Source of the DNA: Dichetophora obliterata | Lineage: Eukaryota > Arthropoda > Insecta > Diptera > Sciomyzidae | NCBI GenBank assembly: GCA_963920525.1 | Contig: OY986435.1 | Span: 270,725,574 to 270,789,573 of the forward strand | Length of the DNA stretch: 64,000 bases | Direction: 5' to 3' | In this document: positions 34,569 to 46,289 of the stretch, piece by piece | How the letters are laid out: each line of letters opens with the position of its first letter | How positions within the stretch are numbered: position 1 is the stretch's first letter | The notes under the pieces: generated by a model | Databases searched by the model: none | What the model was told of the DNA's origin: nothing | What the model saw: only the letters and a program-made list of their open reading frames with translations | Made by a program: the position numbers and the translations under genes

Positions 34569-34812
34569 CATATGTGACCTTCTCCGAGAAAAGGAACCTA
34601 GTGTGTCAAAAAAAGGGTTTGGACTTAAGAGTGGATTCTGGTGTAGAATAAGATGAAATGAGTCAACCCAATCATAACTTACCATACTAAATCGCATCTC
34701 CCAACTTAAGGTGTGTTCACAGTGATAATGCGTTATGAAACTTTAAATGCTTTTTGCTCAAAACTTCATTTTCACACACTAGGTCCCTTTTCTCGGAGAA
34801 GGTCACATATGA
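34569..34812. mobile_element. Hairpin MITE with ~42-bp near-perfect arms
   Basis: tatgtgaccttctccgagaa (34571) and its complement ttctcggagaaggtcacata (34790-34809) extend through aggaacctagtgtgt / acacactaggtccc. About 160 bp of unrelated sequence separates the arms. Nested in the 33.1-35.2 kb element. Confidence 0.8.
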
Positions 34813-35212
34813 CAAAAAATTTAAAAATTTTTCCATACGTTTTACAAAAAATAAAAAAAAAAATTCGGAAATATTTCTTGTGGAAATAGCGAAAAATTTA
34901 TTTAATAAAAGATTATTGATTTTTTACGGGGCTTACATTTATTAAATACACATTTTACCTTAAGATGGTAGAAACTGAGGTCAGTTGGGTCAGTACTATA
35001 AGGTACTGAGGTCAGTAAGTCTCAAAAACAAAAAACACGTCTCCTATAGACAAAAACACAGACATATCACTCTTGAAGATAGGACGGTAAATACCGAAGT
35101 AACAAAGATATATGTCAATGCGTGACCCCTACGTTCGGTCAAAAAAACAAAACATTTTTTTTCGAAACTTTCTTTCAATAATGCTGGTGTGCGGCGATAT
35201 TTATTTTTCGAT

Positions 35213-37216
35213 ACGGTCAAATGCATAATTTACTGCTATGCTTTTCAATGCATTTCCATCTCTATTTTGCCCTACCATTGTAGTCTAACGCAAATTTATT
35301 ACAATTTTCTTGAATATATCCGAAAAATTCTGTAGATGAGTCCTTTTGTATTTTAAAAAAAAACTTTATTGTAGATAAGTCAAACATTTGAGGGTGAAAA
35401 CTTTGCTAAACTCTTTTTTTATTAAAATAAATCTTATAGGTGGCAGATTAGTGAACGATTTCTTTGCCAAAAAAAAAAAACTAAGTTTATGGAAAATTTA
35501 AATACTCCATATTGAATATAAGCTCTCGATATAAAAAATATGGTAGAGATCTTAAATTATGTACAAAAAGATTTTAAATTATTTACAGAGACATTTCACA
35601 TTTCAGATTGATATTTTACTAAAACTAAAATAATAAAAACTTAAATAAAAATCAACACAAGTATTTTCCCAATCCGAATTATTTCAAAAACTAAATAAAA
35701 GAGTTCGAAATGGAGTCGTATTTAAAGTCCCTTCCGAGTCCAAAACGAATCCGAAAAAGTGGAAAAAGCGATTCGCGTGAACTGAAAGGAGTACTAAAAT
35801 GGATCAATTTTGGATCCGAAATGCAACCCATTTCGAATAAAATATACGAAGAAGCAAGTTCATCTCGGCTTCGAAATGAATTCGTTTGGCACGCTGGGTT
35901 CCAATATAATATATTTAGGGAAAACTTGTTTCTATTTTGACATTATGTTATTAAAATGCCATCAGCTTTTAACTTCTTCCTTTAGACCTAGAACACTAAC
36001 CTACGTAAAACTTTCTCAGTTCTCGTGAGTATTCTAAGAATAGTATAAGTATAAGAATAGTATTCTAGGGCTAACCCTTTTTTCCTTTGGTTTCTTCCAA
36101 AATCGAAATGACAAAACTACCATAGAAACATTTCAATCTTAAGTGTATTTATGTAGATATAACGCAAAGTTATGGATTGATTCTGTAAGGCACTATTTTT
36201 TCTTATTTCAAGATAGATATTTTTGTATTGTAACCGTAGCGTTACAAAAAGCTATATCCGTTTGTACTTTATATCTGAATTTATTCAGTTTTAATGGCAC
36301 AGAGTGGTAAAGTGCCAAAACTTGTCGTCATGTCGCTTAATTTGCGTGCTCCATCAAAATCATGTTATTTAAAAGGTTTGCCAAATCATGCTTAATATTT
36401 AATGATGGAAAATGAGTGTGATTTTTGTTGTTGCTGGATTTCACATGCTTCATCACTCAAGGATTTTCTTCATAGCGTACATAACTACTTGCTACCTCTG
36501 TTACTTCATGAGTTTCATAACTTTTTTGTTAAGTGTAATGAGCTCTTCGTCATAATGAATTGTTGTTACGTCCTTAATGGTTTGCCATATTAGCAGCATT
36601 TTGATGGCAGCAGGCACAACACAGCGGCACTTGTGACGATTATAATAAAAACATTTATATGAACTCAGCTGGTTAATGTAACCAAGAATGGTTTGCGTGC
36701 AGTAATGTTATTTTCCTAAAATCATATGGAGTTCGCTAATCAAATGCTGCGAAAATGCAACAAGTACTCGTACGTATGTAATTAAGTGTTAGTGAAACTG
36801 TGCTGACTCCGACTGAAATGCCCCGCTATCGGAGTAAGGGCAGGAAAATAAAACCTTTTTAAAGGCTGGAATACATTTCGTAAACTGACTGTTGAGAGGA
36901 ATTTTTACAATTACATCCCAGTAGTTATTTTGGAGTCAATTGGAAAAAGCATTTCTAGCTCAATTTGTACTTGCTATGAAATAGTACACAAAACTTTCAG
37001 CGTAGAACAGCTTACTTTGATTTTATTTTGTTTTATTGTCAACATTTTTACTGTGATAGAATGTAAAATAGTGTAAACAACGGAAAACAAAGTTTATTCG
37101 AATCTGTTTTGATTTTTTTTTTGGCATGTCGAATTACATTTTAATGTTTAGGGTTGTTTCTAATTTCATTACACATTCTATCCCAAAAGAGATGCATTTT
37201 ACCATGAACTTACTTG
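35213..37216. other. Intergenic; one unusual ORF at 35710-35940
   Basis: Mostly featureless. The ORF from 35710 (MESYLKSLPSPKRIRKSGKS...) has a plausible composition but no recognised motif. ttcgaaat/tccgaa words recur within it, suggesting repeat-derived DNA. Inverted words cctagaacactaacc (35987) and agtattctagggctaacc (36052) may be ends of a tiny element. Confidence 0.35.
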
Positions 37217-37675
37217 CACGCTCAGAAATCTTGGAATAAATTCTAATACATCCTGTATTGTATATATGACGACACAGAAACTGTATTAAAATTTAATACA
37301 CTACATATATTACAATTGATTTTTATTCTCTCATGGGACTTAATTTTAATACATGCTTGTATTGAAATATTCTTGAAAAAAAAAAAAATTAACGAAACAT
37401 GTGGGATTCGAACCCAGTACGTTTAGGTTATAAGTTTTTGGCTCTACCAACTGCTCTATGAAGCCACATGTATAAAGAAATGATAAACATGCATAAGAGC
37501 CGAACCAAGCCGAACGCTGTTTTTAAAGACTAATCCAACCTGTATTAAAAATTATTCCAGGTTTTATTAAAAAAAGTCTAGTATTTTGAAGAGTTTGAAT
37601 TCTAATAGAAAAAGTATTAAAAAATGCATGATTCCAACGATTGGATTAAAATTAATTCCAAGATTTCTGAGCGTG
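37217..37675. mobile_element. 459-bp TIR element carrying a tRNA-like sequence
   Basis: Ends cacgctcagaaatcttgga and tccaagatttctgagcgtg (19/19 inverted match). Interior words aatacatcctgtatt, aatacatgcttgtatt and aacctgtattaaaa repeat on both sides. Flanking TG/TG is the only duplicated dinucleotide. A tRNA-like sequence lies in the middle (37399-37473, minus). Confidence 0.75.
37399..37473 (-). pseudogene. tRNA-like sequence inside the TIR element
   Basis: 75 nt with a perfect 7-bp end stem (acatgtg/cacatgt), A-box-like tagagcagttgg, loop CTTATAA (would-be anticodon UAU) and perfect B box gggttcgaatccc. The anticodon stem does not pair, so it is a relic or never a canonical tRNA. Pol III promoter boxes appear retained. 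Confidence 0.6.
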
Positions 37676-39030
37676 TGGCATTTATTATTTAAGTGGGAAA
37701 ATTTTGAACTTGTAATGTATTTTCAGATGTAATGGCAAAAGGAAGCAATTTTACAGCTTCCTTGCATTACACAAATTTTTAAGTTTTATTATAGGGTAAA
37801 GTATAAAAGTGTAGTAGAGATAGTCTAAAAGGCATAAATGAATTTCTTCATACAAAAATTAAACATGACAGTATGATGAATTTCGATTGTACTTTCTTTC
37901 TCACATATCGTAACACACAGTGGGACAATGTAAGGCGGCCTTAACATTTTAATACTTTGAAACTATTTTAAGATCTGTTCTAAGACTTTCGCAAAAAGTT
38001 CCGGGTTGGAAATGTTCATTCTGGAACTAGTTCAAATATAGAGAAAAAAAGAATGTTTTCGGGTATAATTGCCTTTTCCTATCACATCAACCCGTAAATA
38101 GCGTCAGTTTGATAATGTAGAAGGGTATTGTAGAGGGACCAGTACTGTTTCTTTTTGGAACTTGTTCAGAGCTATTTAAAAGCTGATCTAATTTTCTGCT
38201 GGGAAGTATTATTAATTGAGATGCTCAACAGAATCAGGAGAAATTAAAACAAAAAATATGATTTTGTGCAATTTTTGAGCGGACGAATCTTTCGATAAAA
38301 GTCTTCTTGAAGGCTATAATAAAGCGTAAATAAAAGGTATCGCTATTGTTTGATAACGATATCATAGAAACAGATATTACTACTATCTTGCAAATATTAA
38401 CACACAGAATTAAATACTTGCAAGTCCGCAATGAAATTTTTAGAAAATATATTTTTAGTTCATGCAGCACTCAATTAAATTCTTGTAATTTAAAAAAAAT
38501 TGCTTCAAGTCAGATAAAAAGCAAAACAAAAATCAATTCATGGCAATTAAAATAAACTCACAATCAAAATACCAAGCCAGAAATGGTCATATATAAAAAT
38601 GTGTTTTAGAGTGTATCGCCCCTATGGACTAGACTTTATAAAACGCATGATTTTCTACATGGCACACAGTGGGGAATTGACCCCTGAAAATGGGTACAAT
38701 TACAGCCGTAATTTTAAAGCTATCGTAATGAAATTTGATGTTTAAGCTTGTATCTAAAATATACAGCTCGAAGTAAAAAATGAACCAAATCTGATGGAAA
38801 CCAGGCTTTCCTCCCATACAAAGTGTCAAAACTGTAACATCTCTTTAAATTCAACAAAAATTAATAAATGGACTTGAAATTCGGCACATTAGCTTGGATT
38901 TTTAATATGCTATTTGAGTAAACAACAAAATCTATTTCGTACTTTTTATTTTTATCAAGGAAATCATAGATTTGTGACACGAAGTTATAGTAAAAAAGGT
39001 TAAAAGGAAGTTATAGTAAAGGAATGTAAC
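37676..39030. other. Intergenic, mostly featureless
   Basis: 38600-38900 shares phrases (tcccatacaaagtgtcaaaactgtaac) with the monomers at 53990-54640. Short ORFs unsupported. Confidence 0.35.
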
Positions 39031-39032
39031 TA

Positions 39033-39376
39033 CACGGAGAAATCTGTTTGCTAAAACTGTATTGTGGTTAAGCAAAACTTGTGCTTGAATCTCAGACACT
39101 TCAAAATTATGCTAGATTTCAACAAAAACTAATCAAAATTTTCTATTCCAGTTTATAATAACTTAGCAAGATTATGATTATATTCAAGCTCAATTCAATA
39201 ATTACTTAGGAAATATTTACTTGATTTTAATATAATTCTGCTTTTTCCTACATACATGAGGAGTGATTTCAATTTAGCAATATTTTTCTAAAATCAAACC
39301 GTGATTGAGCAAAGTTTTGTTAATTTGCTTTTAAGCAAAACATTTGCTTGATTCAAGCAAAATAATAATCTCTGTG
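39033..39376. mobile_element. 344-bp MITE with TA flanks
   Basis: cacggagaaatc at the left and, read inward, cacagagattat at the right; TA at 39031-39032 and 39377-39378. Many ttgcttgattcaag/aagcaaaac words inside. The ends resemble the 59.0-kb element (cacgcagagaaa). Confidence 0.7.
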
Positions 39377-39417
39377 TAGAATGTCCACAGCTTACGAGAG
39401 TCAAAACATTTTTAAAT

Positions 39418-39760
39418 GATTTTAATTGTGAGCTATTTAGATCAAGTAAGTTTGAAGAAGGCAACAATAACAATAACAATTCTGTACAGAGTCAATTACA
39501 CAGCAGACTAGACAGCCAGTTTCTGAAATACCAACATTTTTTCTTCAGTAGTCTTGAGATTCAGCGTGACCAACCCACTGTTTAAGTTTTATATTATTTG
39601 ACACATGTCTAAATAAACTTCTATGAAGCATTTTTTATCATACGACAATTAACCAGTAAGTATTTTAGATCAAGCCTAAAGTTCTACCAGGGATTATGTG
39701 TCTATTGCAGTTGCTTCTTATTAGCTAAAACATATGTCCTCAATACTCAATTCACAACTA
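39418..39760 (-). repeat. Copy of the dispersed (AAC)n family
   Basis: gtgagctatttagatcaagtaag, aacaataacaataacaattctgtacagag, ccagtttctgaaat, cagtagtcttgag and gttgcttcttattagc follow the 31983-32570 copy in reverse. Confidence 0.75.
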
Positions 39761-41792
39761 TATCTCTATTAACATAGAAAAAATTCATAGTTTTTTAAGG
39801 TTAATTAAAATAAAAAGACATAGAATATATAGAAAAAGGTATTAATTACAGTAGTAGTGACTGTTATTCCTCAAAACCTTTGAGTGTCGAGTAATTTCTG
39901 CTCCTGTTGTTCTCCTTTCACAAAATCACTGTAGCAGTGATTTCTATTTCAGGGCATATACGTTAAATAACGTGTTCTTTTTTAATCGTGTGGTTAGTTT
40001 TGGTGTTAATCAATCAAGTACTTTTTTATATAATTTAAATATATGTTTTAATTATAAAAATCATAGTAGTCATTACTTGTTTTGCTGAACAATTAGGATA
40101 AATTATTTACTTTTGATCAAGATTTTTAAAATTATATGGAGACTGCAGAAGAATCAATCCCTTTAATATACCAAAGTAGCAATCATATGTAATTTTCACT
40201 GTGATTCTAAAGTACCTAGCAATCACAGTGAGTAGTAGTCACTACAAAGTAGCAGTTTGGCACATGACTTACTATGAATGAAATCTTAATGCAAAAGCTA
40301 TGTAAGGAAAAGAGAGTTGTCTAAAGTTGGACCTCTTCTAATGTGGTACTCGAACTTTTCTCCAATATTTTCCACAGACATCACTAATGTTGTGACATTG
40401 ACAGTGTAGCTTCGATGCGCTATCACTTTTCATGTGGCCTAGGAGAGAAAATACGCGTTGTTTATTTTCGTGCCAAACATAGCGAAAATAATTTTAGAAA
40501 ACAGTTTTTACATCAATTTTGGCAGTGATTATTTTGTCCATTTTTTTTTGTGCTATATTAATGGTGAGTAGCTATATGCATTGTGTTTGTTTTTCGCTTA
40601 TCTTTAAGATTTCAAAGTGATTTCTGTTCAAATGCAGTGAAAACGAAAAAATTTCTGATTTTATATAAAAATGTCCATAAATTTATAATGTGGGACTTCA
40701 CGTATCTTCCAATGTGGGACCCACTGTGCGCGCTTACAACATACCAAAGACCAGTTTTTACCGGTATCTGAAAAAGATGAACGAGAAATTTGCGGAATTG
40801 ATGATTTGCGACTAGGATTAAGGCGTAGAATAAAGTGAATCTGAAGAATAATACCAATTATATTCATGTTAAAGGTCAACTGAATAAAAAAACATTCACA
40901 ATTTGTGGCTTGCACTTCAATTACTTTACGCTTTCTGTAGTTTTATTGAATGTATGGTAGAGTACCGCTTTAAAATAAAAACATTTTTGGAGCCGATTTT
41001 AAGCCTTTTAGATTTTTGGAAAAATACAATATGAAATTTTGCACTACGCATGAAATTTAGCACTACGGTTAAAAATTATTTTATGAAAATGACTGCTTAA
41101 AATGAAACTGAACATTCAGAATCACTTAGTAGCTCTACTTTTTTAATTGGAAATTTAAATACATTTGCATTTGTAAAAGAATCCGTTTCAGTAATATGAA
41201 GTACTTTTGATTGGGTCTTAATAAATTTCTGCAACATTTCCTTACATTTATTAACATTAAATTTAAAATAAAGAATTGTTTAAATGAAAATACAAAAGAC
41301 AAAGGAAAGTTCGTACTTCCTCCTGACATCAGTAGCTCGCTGTTGTAACTGGTAGAGATCGCAGCTACCAATGCATGCTACCAATTTGACGTCACTCTGA
41401 CGTTATTCTCACCTACACTGTTTGTGTAATAATCTGAATCGATTTCATTTCGATTCGTTCGTTCCAAATCGATAAGTTTTCACATGTTCTAAATAAACTT
41501 CAATGGAATCTTTAAAAAGTTTTTGTGTAAGAAAAGTGAATCAATAAAAATGCAGGCTTTTCTCACTCACTCTGCGGCAAGTAATAATTCTACCGATTTG
41601 TATAAATGAGAGTAATGTTGTGTATGTATAAAATAACAAATTCTCACAATTAATATTTTACAACGGTTACTTTCGCTTAAGTTACATTTTTTACTGATTA
41701 TAATACATCATTTTGTAAAAAAACGTTTTAATTTTAAAGGCAATGCGACTTACAACTAATGCCTATTTACATAAAAGTTAAAAATTTAAGCA
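39761..41792. other. Intergenic, no gene seen
   Basis: Weak inverted words agtagtagtgactg (39850) and agtagtagtcactac (40229) may bracket an old element. Otherwise nothing supported. Confidence 0.35.
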
Positions 41793-41794
41793 AA

Positions 41795-41953
41795 ACAATA
41801 GGTCTGTTTCCGTACTAATTTCAAGTAATTGCAATGGAATAGAGAGTGACATTTTGCATGTTATTCTTCCCTCTCGATCTTCAAAAATTTGTAAAATAAC
41901 GCCTTCAAGCAACTTCAAGTAACTTGAATCGAGTACGGAAACAAACCTATTGA
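41795..41953. mobile_element. ~158-bp MITE (CAATAGGT ends)
   Basis: caataggtctgtttccgtact at the left and agtacggaaacaaacctattg at the right are inverted (20/21), continuing into ttcaagtaa. No flanking duplication identified. Confidence 0.75.
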
Positions 41954-42015
41954 CTGTCGCAAAATCGGTAACTTGGCATCGATAACACGCGACGTCACCC
42001 AAATCAGTAACTCAC

Positions 42016-42074
42016 CGGTTTTGTTGCAGTAACGAGTTACAGTTCTGCTTTGAGTTTCTTGATTTCCAAAGATC
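42016..42074 (-). CDS. Exon-like block B of a putative minus-strand host gene
   Basis: 59 nt bounded by an acceptor (gattttatttttag) and a strong donor (gtgagt). It reads open as IFGNQETQSRTVTRYCNKT in the phase that follows one reading of the block at 42384-42525. Under the alternative reading of that block it would lie in a 3' untranslated region. Function unknown. Confidence 0.35.
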
Positions 42075-42383
42075 CTAAAAATAAAATCAAAATAAAGTTG
42101 TAAGCTTATTTTATGAAAAAAAAAATAATTTTCAATGCAAGAATTTACGTTTTTCTTTGTTTTCTTGGCCACAGAAATAAGTCTCAAATATTTACATTAA
42201 TTAAATTAGTTACTAAATGAGACTTAAATAAGACTAAAAATATAGCTTATGCTTGGACAATAGATAAAAGCCCTTGAATTTTAAACAGATTTTTGCAGTA
42301 AGTTTTAAATTTTCAATTATAAACTTTTCCCAACTGTCCTTTCCAATAAAGTCAACAACTACTTAACAGTTCCATAGCCTTAC

Positions 42384-42525
42384 CTGCTGGATAACAACTT
42401 GAATGGCAGCTTAGACAACCGCCTGTCGACCACATGCAGGCACACTATTGTCCAGTAAAAAAGTTTTGGCGAACAGGTCAGAGAAGTCGACCGCAAAGAG
42501 CCGCTCAAGCTCAAGTAGTTGATTT
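42384..42525 (-). CDS. Exon-like block A of a putative minus-strand host gene
   Basis: 142 nt, markedly GC-richer than its surroundings, between a pyrimidine-rich acceptor (cttcattggttgtag) and a consensus donor (cag/gtaagg). Two frames are informative. Frame 1 reads NQLLELERLFAVDFSDLFAK...PACGRQAVV, then TAA at about 42410, with gene-like codon choice; it joins in phase to the exon-like block at 43125-43292. Frame 2 is open to the donor (INYLSLSGSLRST...) and joins in phase to 43070-43129 and 42016-42074. I do not recognise the protein. Frame 1 looks more natural; it would make this the last coding exon. Confidence 0.4.
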
Positions 42526-43069
42526 CTACAACCAATGAAGAAATGACGCTTATATTAAGTAAGAAGTTCTCCTACTTGTTAAAATGAAGAAAAAAATAAT
42601 GGCAAAGAAAGCAATTATATAATTTTTAAGAAAAAAAGCAGCAACAAAACAACTTAAGATGGTCTTAAAACTTTTAAAAATAAACTTAAATTATAAAAAA
42701 GAGGTTCTTTTTAGTCACTTTCATTATTTTCAATGGCTTAAAATTTTCCTTACTGAGGCACAATCGTAGGCTGGAGAAAAAAATAACCAAACAGTAAACA
42801 AAAATAACTCAATTAAAGCTAAGTGTTTAAAGATAAAGGATGCTTGATAAAAATTAATGTGACTGCAATTAACAATTCCTATCCAAATAGTTAAGTTATT
42901 TTTAAAAGTTTGGAAAATTTTAGCAAACTTTGATAACTTTTCAAGTTGTTGTTCTCTCAATGTTCTTGTAAATATTATGCCAAAAATATTTAGTGCATCA
43001 GAAGCTCACACAGATTATTTACACATTATTATATAAGTACAGGAAGCTAAAGCGGAAAAATTCGCATAC

Positions 43070-43129
43070 CTCGTGATGGAGCTTCAAATAAATCGAGCGC
43101 ATCAAAGAAATTGGCAATAGTTACTGAAG
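43070..43129 (-). CDS. Alternative exon-like block (60 nt)
   Basis: Acceptor-like gattgattttcag and donor gag/gtatgc. Reads SVTIANFFDALDLFEAPSR in phase with the second frame of 42384-42525. It overlaps the 43125-43292 block by five bases, so the two are mutually exclusive alternatives. Confidence 0.25.
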
Positions 43130-43292
43130 CTGAAAATCAATCGATTGGCGCAAATCAACGAATTGCTTGAAGTCACGTTTGGTTTTATTGAGAAGAACAA
43201 CTTTTGCCAGACTAACTTCTAAGGCGCAGAGGCCAGTTAAATGAGAAATAAACTTCCGTGCACATAAAAAATTAAGGAGCAGATGTTGAAAT
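43125..43292 (-). CDS. Exon-like block C of a putative minus-strand host gene
   Basis: 168 nt after a good acceptor (gttttattactatag). Open frame includes ISHLTGLCALEVSLAKVVLL and NKTKRDFKQFVDLRQSIDF. A possible weak donor (ttca/gtaact) gives phase 2, which matches the NQLLELERLF frame of 42384-42525, giving about 92 open codons across the two. An upstream segment (43325-43450, MSLVAWQLYYNFMYDS...) might belong but lacks a strong donor. Could be a decayed gene copy. Confidence 0.35.
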
Positions 43293-43529
43293 CTATAGTA
43301 ATAAAACAAATTTTCTGTTTGTTTACTTGTTTGATTGTTTGACCTTTAGACAAGTTCAAAAGGCTCAATGGATTTCGCTCACATTTGGTTGACATATGGA
43401 CTGAATCATACATAAAATTGTAATATAATTGCCACGCCACCAACGACATTTTTCTTCTAAAGGTTATTTTGTTATTATAATACTTTTGACCATCGGAGTT
43501 TTTCATCAATTTAGTATCCAAAATTGTTT

Positions 43530-44789
43530 GTCATTTTGACACCAAAAACACCGTTGTAGAAATTTTTAGCACAACGACTTTTTCATAAATCATCATTTCC
43601 TACGAATGAAAAAAAAAAGACTTGAAAATCAAAGTTTTGACTTTGGATGCAAATATTTCCGCTGTTCGTAAATATATTTCATTCAAATGTTTTTTGATCA
43701 AAAATTCAATAAAAGCACATTACAAAAAAGTTTGAACTGTACTGTTAGGTCGGTGAATATATTTTATATCTCTTTTTTTTATAAAAGTCCAAAATATTGC
43801 CTTTTTATTCAAAAAATTTTTCAAAAATTGTTTTTGTTGTAAAAATAAATCAAGTGAATTTTGCACGTTTGACTAACTTTCATATGGCATTGCAGTTATG
43901 TGAAAAAATTCTTCCAGTCAAGCGAAAACTTATTTTACTGTTTTTGTCATTAAAATCAACCCACCACATTTGATTTTTTTTGTTTTTATATTTTTTTTTC
44001 CAAAAAATCAAGTCTCAAAAATAATTTATGTCAAAAAATTATTCCAATATCTCTTTCTAATCAAAAGTTATGGATAAAAATCTATTTTTCATACCATTTC
44101 TAAACGCAATTCTACAGAGTCAAAACCGTCTTACGATTACAATGAACAACAAAATCATTATTTCCAAAATAACAAGGTTTCGCCAATGGATTCTGAAGGA
44201 GAGGACAAAAAAAAAAAATTCACGTGTATCGGCGTTTTTAAAGTTAAAGTCTGAGTTTTATTTTAGATGCGGTTTTATTTATCCCCCTTTTGAACATTCT
44301 CATAGTGAATCGGCAAACGAAACCATGTGACCCTTACGTTTTTGGTATAGGATGGTAATCAGCACATTAATGTAAAATATTACGATTAACATTTTCGTGG
44401 AAAATTTAATCCTCTAACTCTTCGATGTATTGGTCTTTTTTGACCTGTTTATGATAAAGGCAAATAACACCCATAAAACAGGGATAAGAAATATTTGCCA
44501 TAAAATTTTACTACAAGTCTCTGAATACACCAAAGCTCAAAACTGAACTTGAATGCTAAAAATAAGTGAAAACTTGAAGTGTGTTTAAGGGTTAATTTCT
44601 CACTTATTTAGAATTGGTGTTAAAATGTCCCACAAAACTCAGTGTTGGAGTGTTAGTTCCTATAATAAAAATGTTATACGTAAAATTTTACTCGAAACCA
44701 CCATACAAAGGAAGCCTCTACATATAAAATCTATAAATACAAAGAAGAGAGCCAATTTGGTTATTTGAGGAAGCATTAATTTATGGCTC
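43530..44789. other. Intergenic, no feature seen
   Basis: Repeated A/T runs; ORF at 44070-44330 has no motif. Confidence 0.4.
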
Positions 44790-45735
44790 TATGAAATAAG
44801 GCCCCAGGAAGTAAGGCCTCAAACTACAAATGAAATAAGGCCCCAAACATTTCTAAACAAAACAACAACACAAATAATTAAGATGTTATTTCCTATTTTG
44901 GGGCTTTATTTCATTTTAAAAAAATGGGGCTTTATTTCATAGTGAAATAAGGCCCCAAGAGTAAAATGAAATAAGGACCCAAAATTGATATTAATAATAT
45001 AATATTATATAGGGGTGTTATTTCGATTTTTGTGGCTTTATTTCATTTTATTTTTAATTAGGGTTTTATTCCATTGTAAAATAGGCCACCAAAAATTTCA
45101 ACACTCCTTGAGGGTCAGATACGGTTGTTATAACAACTTTTCGATTTTTGTTATTTAAAATCAATTAAAAATTTCTCAATTAAAAAAATTTAAAAAAAAA
45201 TTTTAAGTTTTGATATTTTTGCCACTTAGTGGGAACATAAAAAATTTAAAAATAAAATTAATTGTGAAAAATTTTATGGTAAGAGAAGGACCAGTGAACT
45301 TATCTATGTCCTCGATCAAAAAATGATACATAGAAAAAAATCCACTTACAAAACTATAACAAAATATGAATGTCGGCAAAAGGCCTGTAAAGCAAGAGTT
45401 AGCCTTTTGTTGGAAGAAAAATTTTGCAAGTTCGCACTTCACAAGATCTCTTACGAGTAGGAAAACAAATTTTTGAACTTTAATTGGTCTCTATTGAAAT
45501 TAAACTTAAGGTACGAGATATAAGAGAACTAACAAAGTTTTCTTTATGATTACATATTTGTAAATTAAGATAAATTTACAAAACTATAATATCATCTAAG
45601 CTCAAACGATTTGGATTACAAATTTATAAAAATATTTCGTACAAGGGAATACTGTTTTTTCAAATTCTTGATATGATTAATGAATTCTTGAAGATATTAA
45701 TTCATTCATGTTTACAAATAAAAATACAAACACTA

Positions 45736-45975
45736 ACAAAAAGATGAACTTGCTCAGTAGCTAGTTCATCTCGTTGAACTATTTTTTTTCGCTACGGCTC
45801 TATAGATGTCGCTATTTGTTTTAGTTTGTGGCAGCACTCGCAAGTAAGAGTTTGGTTTACAACCCTTCTTAGTCACCCAATGCTGGCAAAAGAAACATCT
45901 GTGCTATTTAGTCATATCATCGTCGACAATACCCCAAGCGGTCAGAAGCAGTAATGGTATTGTTTTGCAATCAGC
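45736..45975 (-). repeat. Dispersed repeat, inverted partner of 21741-22000
   Basis: Contains gttcatctcgttgaactatt, tttgtggcagcactcgcaag, gcaaaagaaacatctgtgct and ccccaagcggtcagaagcag; orientation opposite to the 21.7-kb copy. Confidence 0.75.
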
Positions 45976-46058
45976 CGTTTGGTCATATCATTTGGCGACA
46001 ATGCCCCAAACGGTCTAAGGCAAAACTTACAAAGCTTTAACTAATGCGATCTATTCGT

Positions 46059-46289
46059 TCACTGGTTAAACAAGAACGAATAAAACGCAGCTATTGTAAA
46101 GAAAATTATATCCAGAAGTACTGTAGACAGCGTAGCCGGTGTTTGACTTGCTGAGGGTTGTAATCCCTGAGCAGCGGTCGAAGGCCGCCTATTAAAAAGA
46201 GAATTCGTTTGAACTTCCAGCAACATATGTATGTAAAAAATATAATAAAATATGTATGTAGAAAAACATATTTTCACATTTGGAGCCAC
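46059..46289 (-). other. ORF of unknown origin inside the foldback element
   Basis: Central part LLEVQTNSLFNRRPSTAAQG...TPATLSTVLLDIIFF is GC-richer than its surroundings and could be a retroelement fragment. I could not assign it. Confidence 0.2.

Larger units (their letters stand above)
33130..35212. mobile_element. 2.1-kb DNA element with ~260-bp terminal inverted repeats
   Basis: Left arm 33141-33400 and right arm 34960-35195 are diverged inverted copies: gccgcacaccagc / gctggtgtgcggc, ttaccgtccgatctt / agataggacggtaaa, and cagtactataaggt-type / ccttatagtactgac. The outermost edges (aaacaaaaaatgtt / aaaaataaatatc) are similar but no flanking duplication was convincing. A possible protein remnant lies at 33985-34170 and a nested hairpin MITE at 34569-34812. 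Confidence 0.7.
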
